In this document: in pieces, positions 11,164-21,475 of the stretch
Position numbering within the stretch: position 1 is the stretch's first letter
Layout: each line of letters opens with the position of its first letter
NCBI GenBank assembly: GCA_001179505.1
Contig: CDMY01000325.1
Coordinates: forward strand, 2,893 to 66,892
From: Vitrella brassicaformis
Taxonomy: Eukaryota; Sar; Vitrellaceae
Length of the DNA stretch: 64,000 bases
Direction of reading: 5' to 3'
Translations under genes and position numbers: made by a program
The notes under the pieces: generated by a model
Seen by the model: only the letters and a program-made list of their open reading frames with translations
Told to the model about the DNA's origin: nothing
The model's database searches: none

Positions 11164-12384
11164 TCAGAGAGGTTGGAATGCACGGAGCGCCATCAGCTTC
11201 CTCTCTTTGCCTTTCCCCTGCCCTCTGTGTTTGTTCCTACCGTGACTAGGTTGCTGGCGCTGCTCGGGGGTGCGTTGGGGAAGGTCTCGGTGGTCTGCCA
11301 GAAGATCTCCATCTCGCACAGTATCGTCAGCCTGTCGCTGTTGGCATCCAGCACGGGCGACAACTCCTCCAACTCGGCCTCTGCAGACAATACATGCAGA
11401 CGCATGAAAGCCAAGAACGATCCTGCCACCCCACCCCACCCCCTCCACCCATCCGTCCATCCATCCATCCATCCATTCACCGCTCCCGTACGTGTGATGA
11501 ACTCGTCGAATCCCCAGTCCCGGTCCTGCGTGAAGGACCGCATGCCCTCGGGCTCCCGATTGTGAACTGACAACACATACACATGCAACACACAGACCGC
11601 CCATTCCCACGTTTTCTCCCTCCCCCCCTCCCACCATCGCTGCCCCCTCTTCTCACTCACCCTCCTGTCTGTTCTGGTCCAGCAATGAGAACTTGTAATG
11701 GCAGACGAGTGGCGTGGTGTTCTCGGTGCCCAGAAACAGGGACACGGCGCCCTTGTTCTCCTCGCCCTTGCCGAAGGGCCACAGCTCCAGGTACCACTGC
11801 TGCAAGCAATCCACAAAGCGTACCAGGCATCCAGACATCCATCCATTCAACGCAGACGCGCATCCGTCCTTCCCTCCACCCCTCACACCCCACACACCTT
11901 GGTAGCCGACTCCTGCCCAGGGAACTCTACCTTCTTCACCGGACTGAAGTAGTGGCGAACCATCTCCTTGCCCCTCACTGCAAGGCAGCAGAAAGCATCG
12001 AAAAACCCAACAATAAACACATCAAAACAAATCATCCATTCGTTCATCCATCCGCCCAATGCAGCCATCTCTGCAGCAGTCCATCCATCCATCCATCTGA
12101 CCGGTCGATGCGATTTGCCTGATGACGTGGAAGCGCTCCACTGCCCACACATGTTTGTGCTCGGTGGAGGGCTGGTGCGTGGTGGCGCTGGGTAGACTCC
12201 TACGGCGTTTGGTCACACGGTCGGACTCCTGAGGAGGAGGTGCGGTGGCTTGCGAGTCCGAGGAGGCCGCTGCTGCTACGGACGAGGATGAATCCCCGCC
12301 CCTGGGCTCCTCCGACGAGGATGAAGCCCCGCCGCGGGGCTCCTCCCTCTCTATGGCAGAGGCGCAACGCTTCAACAAATGCAT
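9591..12384 (-). CDS. MATH-BTB-BACK-like protein (SPOP type)
   Basis: Thirteen exons: 12102-12384, 11898-11977, 11661-11799, 11492-11566, 11241-11380, 11022-11126, 10829-10944, 10628-10715, 10408-10519, 10288-10319, 10137-10199, 9960-10023, 9591-9895; 533 residues. A Ser/Glu-rich N terminus with a KRRR stretch precedes a MATH domain (WYLELWPFGKGEENKGAVSL, later RDWGFDEFIT). A BTB/POZ domain follows (DVIIECGGIEFKANKLILM, FERMLDGEYSEARES, LLQYFYSDK), then a BACK-like helical region (LKQQCLDYIVEHSYE). The tail has Ala/Gly repeats. MATH-BTB proteins are substrate adaptors of Cullin-3 ubiquitin ligases: MATH binds substrate, BTB binds Cul3. Intron 6 (10945-11021) has a GC donor (AAG/GCAAGA). The GTCGCG and GTCTGA donors of the two small exons in the BACK region are weak. 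Confidence 0.9.
11131..11158. repeat. (CA)n microsatellite in MATH-BTB intron 5
   Basis: Perfect AC run directly upstream (sense strand) of the exon at 11022-11126; in sense it is a (TG)n tract at the 3' splice site. Confidence 0.9.
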
Positions 12385-13737
12385 TTCGCTACAAAAACAT
12401 CAACACACTCAACCTCTTCCCTAAATAGAAAGTCTCAAACGTAAACAGACGCGGTGACAAGAGGCTGGCCTGGTGGCGTCTGTGTGGAGGAATTGCGAGT
12501 CTTTGTAATGTGATGGTTTTTGGGTGCTTGAATAGACAATGTGGGTGATTGTCTGCACCACAATCTGTGTGTGTCTGCGTCTCACCCATCGATTGTCTCA
12601 GAGCTCGTGTACACTTTCCCGGACACACCAACGCAGGTACCACATCCAATTGACCGACGTATGCCACCTATCTGTCAACAACCAGGGTCATAGCCCCACA
12701 AGCGATCTGGGCGGATGCGTCAGTGCAACTATCCTCCTCTCACCCTCCCGTCCATCAACCCACACACCACCACACAATTCACCACCCTCGCACTTGACCA
12801 GGGGCAGCTGATCAGCACACGCACGGCATATCATATCATATCATATCAAGTCTCGCGCAGCATTGATGTGTGTGTGTCTCGTGAGGTTGGGTGATTCTCA
12901 GTCTGACTTCACAGCAGCCATTATTGGTTGTCTGAGTTAATGCAGATCATAAGCAAGGGCGAAAAGCCACTCAGAAGGGCAAGGGGAGGCACGTCTGAGG
13001 TGGCTTTGTGGTGGATGGCACGTCGATGTGTGCCACGAGTGATAAGATGTTGACAGTGATCATGGGCCGAACCAAGCAGCGCACGACAGGCTTTATTTGA
13101 CTGTGAAGACAAAGAGACGTCAGTCGGCAGCCGCCAGCGGTTGACCCTCTTCAATTAATTATCAACTTGATGCGGTCCCGCAAATGTCTCACGAGCAGAC
13201 GGACAAGTCTTCCAATTCCCACACGAGGCACGAGGGAGAACAAACATACACACTTCATCTCACACAGAAGCGGAGGGCCATAAAGCGGAGACGAGAGGGA
13301 GGGAGACACGCGTGGCACTCATCGAAACGTGTGCGTCACGTCCAGCATTGGCGTGTCGCGTCATCACATGGAATGGCATGGCATGGCATGCTTTCGAAGA
13401 CACCTCATTCTCTCTCCCTCTCCTCTACTCCCGCCTTGCAGACCCAAAGTGTCGGCACACAAGGAGGGCGAAAAACAACGCTTCCCATGCAGACAGAAAG
13501 ACAGACAGACAGACAGGCATGACTTTGCCGTCACGATGCAAAGGGGACCAACAGCACCCGTCATTGTCTTCCTCCCTCTGTGCCCCTCCCCAAGTCAGCT
13601 GGCAACACTAGGGCAGCTCAGTCGCTGAATCAAGTTTCTTCCCTCAGCAGTTCTGAAATCCGAGGCCCACACACGTCAAATGCCATACAATGTCGAAAAC
13701 AAAAGGTCCTGACCCAATGCCGGCCTTTTTCAAGATG
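12385..13737. other. 1.35-kb intergenic region with simple repeats
   Basis: No supported gene. It includes a short (ATATC)n run at about 12828-12847, a GGCAT repeat near 13373-13390 and (GACA)n at 13499-13517. ORFs here have no splice support or family character. Confidence 0.5.
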
Positions 13738-16700
13738 TCAGGCCAGTTCTTCTTGTACGCACGCTGACAGCCCAGAGACGACCCCTCCAAGCGAGTGCAG
13801 CTCTTGATGGCTCTCATGCTTCTTCTCGACGAAGCTCTCGCCCATTTCACGCTTCTTCTCGTCCATTTCACACTGGCCGGTGTCTTCGAAGAAAAAGAAT
13901 GTCTCGCACTTGTCGCTGTCGGCACATGCCCTGGAGCACTCACTGACGGCCACCATGTCGACGACGGGGCTCTCCCGCTCCGGCTTTGGTCTGGCCAGGT
14001 GCTCCCTCAGGCCGATGTCGGGCTGGTAGCAGCGGCAGGGCACTGCAGAGAGGGGAGGGGACACACTCACAGCACCACTCTCCTCGTCGCGAGACGACAC
14101 AACCAGCGGCACTGATTGCACGCAACAGACACACACAGAGACACACAACATGGTCCGTGTTGCATTTCGTGTGGCCGTCATACCCTTGAGTGCCTTGGAT
14201 GGCCTGAGAAGCTCACTGTCGCCCTTGACGGGCACCACCCGCACATACAAGGCCACGTCGGTCACGTTGGCGTTGCTGTCTGTCGTCAGAGTCACGTCCC
14301 GGGCCGCCATGGTGTCGACCAGCTCCTGCAGTGTGACGATCTCCTCGAAGGCGGTCTTGCTGCGCTCCATCAGGTGCCGGCTGAGCGGCACATCACTGTC
14401 AGCGCCGATGTACAGCCGCCACTTGCTGATCCCTACACAAAAGGCCATCGATCACTGCCTGCGTGTAATGTCTCTGCGTGCCTACCTGTGACGCCATTGA
14501 ATGAGAAGCGCATGGTCCAGTCCTGCAGAAGGGCGATCGACGGCTGGCCGCCACTCGCCTGCGTGTTGGCGTCGCTGCAAAGGAGAAGCCGCGGCCTCTC
14601 CGTCGAGAAGCCCTCCCAGCTGTGCAGCAGTGGACGATGGCCTCGAAAGCCTTCGAACTCGCGAACTATCGTCGGATTGTCGCCGTAAGTCACCTCAGGG
14701 AAGAATGGACCAGTGTAGCCCCAGGATATCAGCATGGTCGGGGGATTGCCCCTGACACAAAGACGGAATGTGCATTGTACGCACTGATGACCGTGTCTAC
14801 TCGCTTACTCTCCGTTGTCGACCTTCTGGACCCCTCCGCAGCACGTGCTGCTGATTCTGTACAAACACGAAGAGACGCATGACCTATTCTGCGCGTGGAT
14901 TCCTCACTTGTTCGGATGCGTAAAGGACCAGACTTTCGTGGCCGTCATCTTGTTCAGGTCAAGACTCAGCTCGAGAGCCCTGGAAGGCCGTGTCCCGCCG
15001 GTATGCCTTTGACGACCGTTGTCATACCTAAACAGCACACAAGTACACGCGGTGGATGTCTGAAAGCTGTCATTCCCTCGAGCTATTCGATGTCGCTGAC
15101 ATGAGGATGTTGCCGTCCGCTAGCTGATGTGCATGGTGTTGGCCAACGAATGGGGGATCCATGTCTTCGCCGATGAAAGTAAAGTCACTGCATGGCACAC
15201 GCAAACAGGCGCCGCACAAGGACACAAGTAGCTGCATTGACGTACTTCGTGTGGCCTCCCATGCGCCACAGGATCTGGCCCGTCTTGCCGCTCAGCAACA
15301 GGACGAGATCACAGTTGCGCATGGAGACGATTACGTTCCCTGCAGTAACAAGCCATCCTCTCCAGATGTTTGCCCTGTGGAGCGCGGCTCACCGTCCGGC
15401 GTCCGCTCGGCGTTGTTTGTGTGATAGGCCTGGCGCACAAACGCAAAGAGCGACACAGGGAGACACGTATGCTGAGTGACACAAGAGTGCGTGCTCACAT
15501 CTTTTGGTGCTTCCGGGAGTGTGGGGTCGGCCTCTCCAACGAAGTCGTCAATGGTCCTCCACTCCAGTAACACATTCCTGCAACACTTACCGGTGCATCC
15601 ATGATACAATCGCCATCCGATCTGCCCACTTGTCAGCGTCGAAGACGTGCACCACTGCACGAAACGTGCAAGAGAACAAAAATGCTTGAAAAGATGAGAC
15701 AAGCAGCTCTGCGCCTTGCTGACCGTTGTGTACTGTGCCGTTGGTCTCGGTGCGGGCCACCAAGATCGCGTTGTCGCCGTCAAAGGAGATGCTGTGACGG
15801 TCTAGCGTCTGATATCCATGACCTGCAGACACAGTCGTCTGGCCCCGTCCCGCGCAGGACATCGTCTGCATACCGGTCTGGTGCCTGTCGACCACCTGAT
15901 AAGTCGAGTTCAGCTCGTATACAGTCTCGGCCGTGTCGTTGGGCTGTATGTCCCAATGGACCAGATGGCCGCTTGGCGTTACCCCGAGCATGTCGCCCCC
16001 CCGTCCCACCTCTTTAGTCCACCAGACCAAGTCACCCTACATACATGCACACACAGCAAGATACATTGGCGTCACCAATCAGAGCAGATGGACACATGAC
16101 GTACCTGACGTGTAGCGATAAAACTTTGTCCAGCCAAAAGGTGGATGACAAAGAAATACAGCTCCTTGTCCCCCGTGCCAATGTCTTCCCCCCTCCCCTC
16201 CAAGGCCGCCTTTTCCCCCTCGGCTGACGGCCTCCACTTGGCTGACCACGTCGGCAGCGTGCGGTATCGGTCCATCGGCGCCGGCTGCTTCTCAGCCTCC
16301 TGCTTTCCATCGTGCAACCGATAACACGAGTGCGGCCAAATATCCCTTTCGCCAATCGACTCGGTCTTGGCTCTGATGTGAAATTGCCATTTATGTCCGC
16401 CCGCCTCCTCCTCTCTGCCGTTGTCAGAGCGCCGCACTCGGAGGCCGGGCCGCAGCTGGACTGTGACGTTGTCGCCGGGGACAAATGGCTTGTCAGGATA
16501 GAAGAGCACCGTCTTGTTGTCGCGTGCAAGGACGACGCGGCCATCCACCTTGCCGCTCTGCCGGCCCTCCACATCAAAGAGTGCGTCGAGATCAGTGGGG
16601 ATGACCAAATCGCCCTCCCTGACGGGACATACACGCACACTGAAACGAGCGTCTCATCTTTGCTGCGCATCACCGGACTGCAATCGACGTCAGCTCCGAC

Positions 16701-16930
16701 ACGTGCAGCGCCCCTGGCCGGGGATGCATGTACTCGAACAGCCCATCGCCCCATGGACGCACAGCCCCCTCCACGACAAACGGAGATGATGAAGAGGAGG
16801 ACGGCGCCTGATCCAACGACGCGGCCATGCCCTCTGCGGCAGAGGGAAAAAGGAAGCTTCTCTCGTGCTCATCTGCTGAGGCCGTCGTGAGAGACGACCA
16901 CAGGAGAACGGCAACCAGCGAGGCCGCCAT
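13738..16930 (-). CDS. Secreted arylsulfotransferase-like protein with C-terminal PAN/Apple-like module
   Basis: Exons 16674-16930, 16105-16618, 15724-16036, 15591-15654, 15499-15577, 15393-15429, 15246-15339, 15101-15187, 14908-15027, 14809-14856, 14486-14751, 14184-14432 and 13738-14042; 810 residues. A signal peptide (MAASLVAVLLWSSLTTASA) precedes a beta-rich Ig-like region (FYPDKPFVPGDNVTVQLRPG). The arylsulfotransferase (PF14269/PF05935) propeller follows: LVHWDIQPND, LLEWRTIDDF, AYHTNNAERTPDG, LLSGKTGQILWRMGGHT, FVGQHHAHQLADGNILMYDN and NPPTMLISWGYTG. The Cys-rich end (ECSRACADSDKCETFFFFED) looks PAN/Apple-like. The family moves sulfate between phenolic esters; eukaryotic members are poorly studied. 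The fourth intron (15578-15590) is only 13 nt and is needed for frame. The upstream flank runs into an N gap. Confidence 0.85.
15578..15590 (-). other. 13-nt GT-AG intron (or intron with an assembly deletion)
   Basis: On the minus strand this is GTAAGTGTTGCAG: full donor consensus followed directly by an acceptor. Without its removal the frame hits TAA at once; removing it joins AIVSWMH to RNVLLEWRTIDDF in frame. Confidence 0.6.
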
Positions 16931-16988
16931 TTTGTGCCCACTGAGTTTACACCGTAGTTTACACGTACCGGAGCTCTTATGTTCTTGC

Positions 16989-17288
16989 NNNNNNNNNNNN
17001 NNNNNNNNNNNNNNNNNNNNNNNNNNNNNNNNNNNNNNNNNNNNNNNNNNNNNNNNNNNNNNNNNNNNNNNNNNNNNNNNNNNNNNNNNNNNNNNNNNNN
17101 NNNNNNNNNNNNNNNNNNNNNNNNNNNNNNNNNNNNNNNNNNNNNNNNNNNNNNNNNNNNNNNNNNNNNNNNNNNNNNNNNNNNNNNNNNNNNNNNNNNN
17201 NNNNNNNNNNNNNNNNNNNNNNNNNNNNNNNNNNNNNNNNNNNNNNNNNNNNNNNNNNNNNNNNNNNNNNNNNNNNNNNNNNNNNNNN
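16989..17288. other. Assembly gap, 300 N
   Basis: Exactly 300 N, so probably a fixed-size placeholder. It hides the 3' end of the second GT14 gene and the upstream flank of the arylsulfotransferase gene. Confidence 0.99.
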
Positions 17289-18733
17289 CCCCATCTCGTC
17301 AACCACCTTGGCAGTCGGTTGAATCTTCCTGAAGAACAGAGGATGTCGGCTGGATATCAGCTCTTGCAACTTGGTCAGTCGCAGCTCAGAGAAACACAAG
17401 GGTCCCATTGACGAGCAGTAGTGAGCCTTGCCGAGCCCGCATGCGTCTTTGGAGCTTGTCCAGCACAGCCGCGTGTCGCAGAACTCCTCCTGTATGGCCC
17501 CATCCAGCTGCCCGCTGTGGTTGCTGCGCAGACCACCATTCACCTGTATCAAGCAAATGACCAAAAGGCGGGCGCACGTACACAAAGCTGTGGCAGTGTT
17601 TGTTTCTACCTGTTTCCAGACAGCGTCGTTGCCGAGCGCGCGTCTGAGCACGTGGTGGGGGAACCACTCGTCCACCGCGGCTCTCATCCCGTCTGGGCGA
17701 GGTCGTGGCAGTCCATCATAGGGGTAGTTGAGGCCTTGGGCCGCCACAATTGTGGCGTGATATCGGTTGTACACGCGCCACTGGTGGTGCTTGGTGTCTG
17801 CGTACATTCATACAGTCACCAACAATGTGTGTGTTGCTGACTGACTCTGACTGACTGACCATATCCGGTGTCGCTGTCTGCGTCTTGACAAGCAGCAGAG
17901 CCGCTCTCTGTGGCTGCCAATGTGCGATCCGACCGCATGCGCCGAGCCTTCGACGTGTTACGGTAGCTGAAAACAGACGAGAAGGCATACAAATGATCCG
18001 CCAAGCCAACCGGTGGAAACAGACTCCTCTGTGTATACCAGAATCTACTGGTCGGCAGCCCGCCGGTCTCGGGCACTCGGTGTTGAAAGAGCACGTCATA
18101 GAGAACGTCCGGATGGGACAGCGGGATGTGTGACACCGACAGCAGCACCATCATCTGGTTGCACGGGTCGCGAAGGGCGGCACTCCACAGGGCGTTCTCA
18201 GCCAGGATGAACTCTCCATATTTTGTGCCATTCGCCCTCTCGATGACAAGGGGGGATGCCATCGTGCCCTCCTGCGTGTGGATCAGCACCGAGAACTTCC
18301 GCGCGTCACTGGACAAACCAATCCACTCGTCCCACAGCGGACCGAAAGGAAGCCCTTTCTTCGCAAGGAACAGCAGGGCGACTTTCGGTGGGCCGGCGCA
18401 CTCGCCACATCCCTTCACAGGAGCTGGCGGGCTCGTCGACTGCCTCACACAGTGGAATTGCTGAGTGGAGGATGCATTGACCTTGCCAAAGGTTGCCCGC
18501 CGCAGCGGAAGCAGTTCGTCTTCCCTGAACTTGTCTAGAGCGGCCTGGAGAGAGCATTCAGCGGTCTTCGGGACGGCAATGCGGCGGAGATGGCGCGTGA
18601 ACGGCGGCCAGGTCGGGAAGCGAAAGAGCCTCGACCAGGTGAAGAAGAGAAGACCGCAGAGGAAGACGGCAGGGGGGATTGCCGTCCGGATGCTGCTCTT
18701 ACAGATCCCGTATACGCCAAGGCACCCACCCAT
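17289..18733 (-). CDS. GT14 Core-2/I-branching-like glycosyltransferase, C terminus in gap
   Basis: Exons 17860-18733, 17610-17797 and 17289-17543; the last runs into the N gap. A type II anchor (AIPPAVFLCGLLFFTWSRLF) sits near residue 17. The core reads VALLFLAKKGLPFGPLWDEW, KFSVLIHTQEG, then FILAENALWSAALRDPCNQM and VLLSVSHIPLSHPDVLYDV. Then HHQWRVYNRYHATIV and AAVDEWFPHHVLRRAL, equivalent to the 'W..++R..A..+' and 'DE+Y+PT' segments of GT14. The Cys-rich region after exon 2 (FCDTRLCWTSS) fits the family's C-terminal part. Golgi glycan-branching GlcNAc- or xylosyl-transfer is the family role; the acceptor is unknown. The paralogue at 1-749 shares a 30-base stretch identical at DNA level (82-111 versus 18149-18178). 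Confidence 0.88.
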
Positions 18734-18970
18734 ACCGCTGGAGTAAAAGCACGTACGGTAGCCGCAACGGTCGCGGCAGTCCTCCCCGGAGAAAAGTCAG
18801 AGAACAAGCGCAGATGAACAAGCAGGCCAAGGAGGTCAAGAGTCTGTCGTTTGCAACGGAAAAGGCCCCTTTTCTCGCTCGAGCCTTTGCTGTTGTTTGA
18901 CCTCTCTGCTCTACCCCAAAACACAGGCAGGTGACAAACCGATTCGGATAAAGACGAACAGATTCGCAAG
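18734..18970. promoter_or_regulatory. Divergent intergenic region, GT14 and eEF1B
   Basis: 237 bp between two divergent start codons; it presumably holds both promoters. No motif was recognised. Confidence 0.4.
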
Positions 18971-20068
18971 ATGGCTCTGCGTCTTCCTCCTGGCGATGAG
19001 CTGGCGAAGCCCATCTCGTACTATCTGATGCAGATGGGCCTGGGCACGACATCTGAGGCATCCACACGCATGACAGCCAAGAAGACAACGGCAGACGAGG
19101 AGGATGACATTGATCTCTTTGGTGACGAAGATCCCAAGGCAAGCGAGGGAGGGCAGTGCACGGGGCATGCGCTCATATGTTGTTGGTGCATTGTTCGTTC
19201 AGGCGGCAGAGGAAGCGAAGAAGCTGGCAGAGAAGAAAAAGTAAGGAAAGGGACCGACAGGATAGAGGGTGGTGCATGCGGTCACCGCATCTGGTCTAAG
19301 GTGGCCTGTCTGGGTGTGTGTGTTGTCCACCGGTGCAGGGCCGAGGCACAGGCGAGCAAGAAGAAGAAGATCGAGAAGTCGCTGCTGCTCATCGACTGCA
19401 AGCCCTTCTCCACCGAAACCGACTTAGACACGCTGGCCTCGCTCGTCAAGGCCATCAAGATGGACGGACTCGAATGGAAGGAGCAGACCAAAAAGGTGTA
19501 GGCACCCACGCCACGCGGATGCTCGCGTGTATATCTTTACGTGAGCACGTCTGTTTGTGGTTTTGGGCATGCAGATTCCCATGGCCTTCGGTCTCCACAA
19601 GCTGCAAGTGAGCTTGATTCACACAGACACCCACACACACGTGCCAGGTCATACGGAATGGTCGCCTGCTTCGTCCCCTGTCTGGCTGTGCAGGTTGGCT
19701 GTGTAGTCCAGGACGATTTGGTGTCGACAGACGAGTTGTGCGAGAAGATCGAGAATGTCGGCATGACAGGTGAGTGGGGTGAGGACCTTCCCCGTACCGC
19801 TCCCACACGCAGAGCACCAGAGCACTCATACCTGTTGTCCCTGTGCTGTGGATGCATCCATCATTCAGAGGAGCAGATGGCCAAGCGCAAGGCCATTGAT
19901 GAGGGAGAGGAGGAGGGCGATGAGGACGAAGAACTAGGGCTCGTACAGGTGAGCCACTCTGCTTGGTGTAACGTCCGTTGGCTTGCTCCTACACGCACGT
20001 GTCTGCTCTGTCGTTCGTTGGTGAATGTGTTGCAGAGTTGTGAGATCGTGAGCTTCAACAAGCTCTGA
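18971..20068 (+). CDS. Translation elongation factor 1-beta (eEF1B-alpha), nucleotide exchange factor
   Basis: Exons 18971-19138, 19203-19240, 19339-19495, 19575-19607, 19694-19769, 19869-19948 and 20036-20068; 194 residues. The acidic EEDDIDLFGDED hallmark is near residue 43, followed by a Lys-rich linker (KKLAEKK, SKKKKIEKS). The exchange domain reads SLLLIDCKPFSTETDLDTLA, IKMDGLEWKEQTKKIPMAFG, LHKLQVGCVVQDDLVSTDEL, and it ends VSFNKL. It recharges eEF1A with GTP in the cytosol. Unusually, exon 6 inserts about 25 residues (MAKRKAIDEGEEEGDEDEE) just before the last beta strand, where the family normally has a short turn. Intron 1 has a GC donor (AAG/GCAAGC). Confidence 0.93.
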
Positions 20069-20532
20069 TAGGACCATTCCTGCCTGGCTTCGTCCTTCTC
20101 GAGGCCTCAATTTGTTTCCTTCGACTCGCTTCATGAAAGACAGGGCTCTCACGAAGGGACTCGTGCGTGGGAGATGCTTCGGTGGCTTCTGGCTGTGCAT
20201 GTCGAGTGTGCGTATATGGCGATGCGAGACGATCTGACACGCATTACACATAAGGCTGTGAGGAATGGGATCTGATGGAGAAGTGACGTTCACCAAGGCA
20301 GTCACGTTCACGCACATTCACACGATCGTCTCATGATCTGTCGTCCATTCGAGAACAGAAAAAAGACACCACCTGCCACTCAACTATCCCAGCCGCTACA
20401 CACGAGTGACAGCAGCAGCAGTGTCGACCACCCCACTACGTCGCCCAGCGTGCCACCTGCTATGAATCTGCACGCCCAGAACACGCACAGACGACGAAAG
20501 AGAAAGGGTCCCACGATCACTGACTGCATTCC
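20069..20532. other. Convergent intergenic region
   Basis: 3' flanks of eEF1B and the SCOC-like gene; no other feature seen. Confidence 0.5.
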
Positions 20533-21045
20533 CTAACATTCCAGCGCACCGTATGACGTGGCCAGCTCGCCGATGTGGTCATTGACCCTGACTGCATGGG
20601 TGCTCTCGCCGCTGGTGGCGCGGCGGCCATGCACTGCAGCGGCTTGTGAGTCCCTCTTGGTCGATGGTGGAACCTTGACGGCGCTGGGCGGGGCGGTGCC
20701 GAGGCTGCTCATGGTGCCGACCTTGGCCATGAGGTTGTCCACGTACTCACGCAGCACGCCATTCTCCTCACGCAACGTGTGGTTCTCACTCTTGACGCTG
20801 TCTACACGCAGAGTGAGGGCTGCAGAGGCAGAAGAAGGAAGAAACAATTAAAAGGGGTGATCGGCGATGAGGTGTGTGTCTGCCGCGTCGACTGCGCTTG
20901 CCTGCGAGAGTGTCCTGCATCTCGAGTATCTTGTCGACGAGTACATCCTTGGACATCCTAAAAACAATATCAACATGCCAGCCGATTTGAGAACGGATTG
21001 AGGTTCGCTTGCTCACTTATCGAACTTTGCCAGCTCTTTGTCCAT
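20533..21045 (-). CDS. SCOC/UNC-69-like short coiled-coil protein
   Basis: Exons 21017-21045, 20902-20957 and 20533-20819; 123 residues. MDKELAKFDK leads into a helix (DVLVDKILEMQDTLAALTLR) and the leucine-zipper-like coil VKSENHTLREENGVLREYVD followed by NLMAKVG. Spacing and the 'EN..L..EN..L..Y++NLM' pattern match SCOC (short coiled-coil protein), which acts at Golgi membranes with ARL1 and in autophagy. The C-terminal third is a Ser/Thr/Pro-rich tail not expected in animal SCOC. Intron 2 (20820-20901) has a GC donor (GCAG/GCAAGC). Confidence 0.75.
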
Positions 21046-21475
21046 CTTCTGCTTCCCTCTGAACTTTAAGCTCGCAAATGAAACGCTATCTAAGCTCGCA
21101 GGTGTGAGCGGACAAATCCTCACGAGGGCGCCCCTGCAGAGCACGAGCTGCAATCAACACCGCCACGAGAGGGACTCGCCCAGGCCAAGCCCTCACTAAC
21201 GGCGGTGAGGAACTTTTGCCTCCGTCCGCTGCCCACAGCCGCAGGAGGGGATTGATTGGCTGACGGACAGACTGTGAGGTGTGCGGGGCCCACAGTCAGT
21301 TGGTCAGGGCGCGGCTGCCACCCTCACCCGCTCTCTCTTGATGCCTCTGCGGCCGGCCTGCCAAAGGCAAGACAGCAGGAGGCGACTGAGCGACCCCTTG
21401 TTCTGAGCGGGAGAGGCCGTTGTCGTCTGTCTGTGTATCTATCGGCTCTGGATTGCCTGTTTGTTCGGGGCCATC
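21046..21475. other. Divergent intergenic region
   Basis: 430 bp between the SCOC-like and BBS5 start codons; likely both promoters and 5' UTRs. No clear motif. Confidence 0.4.
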
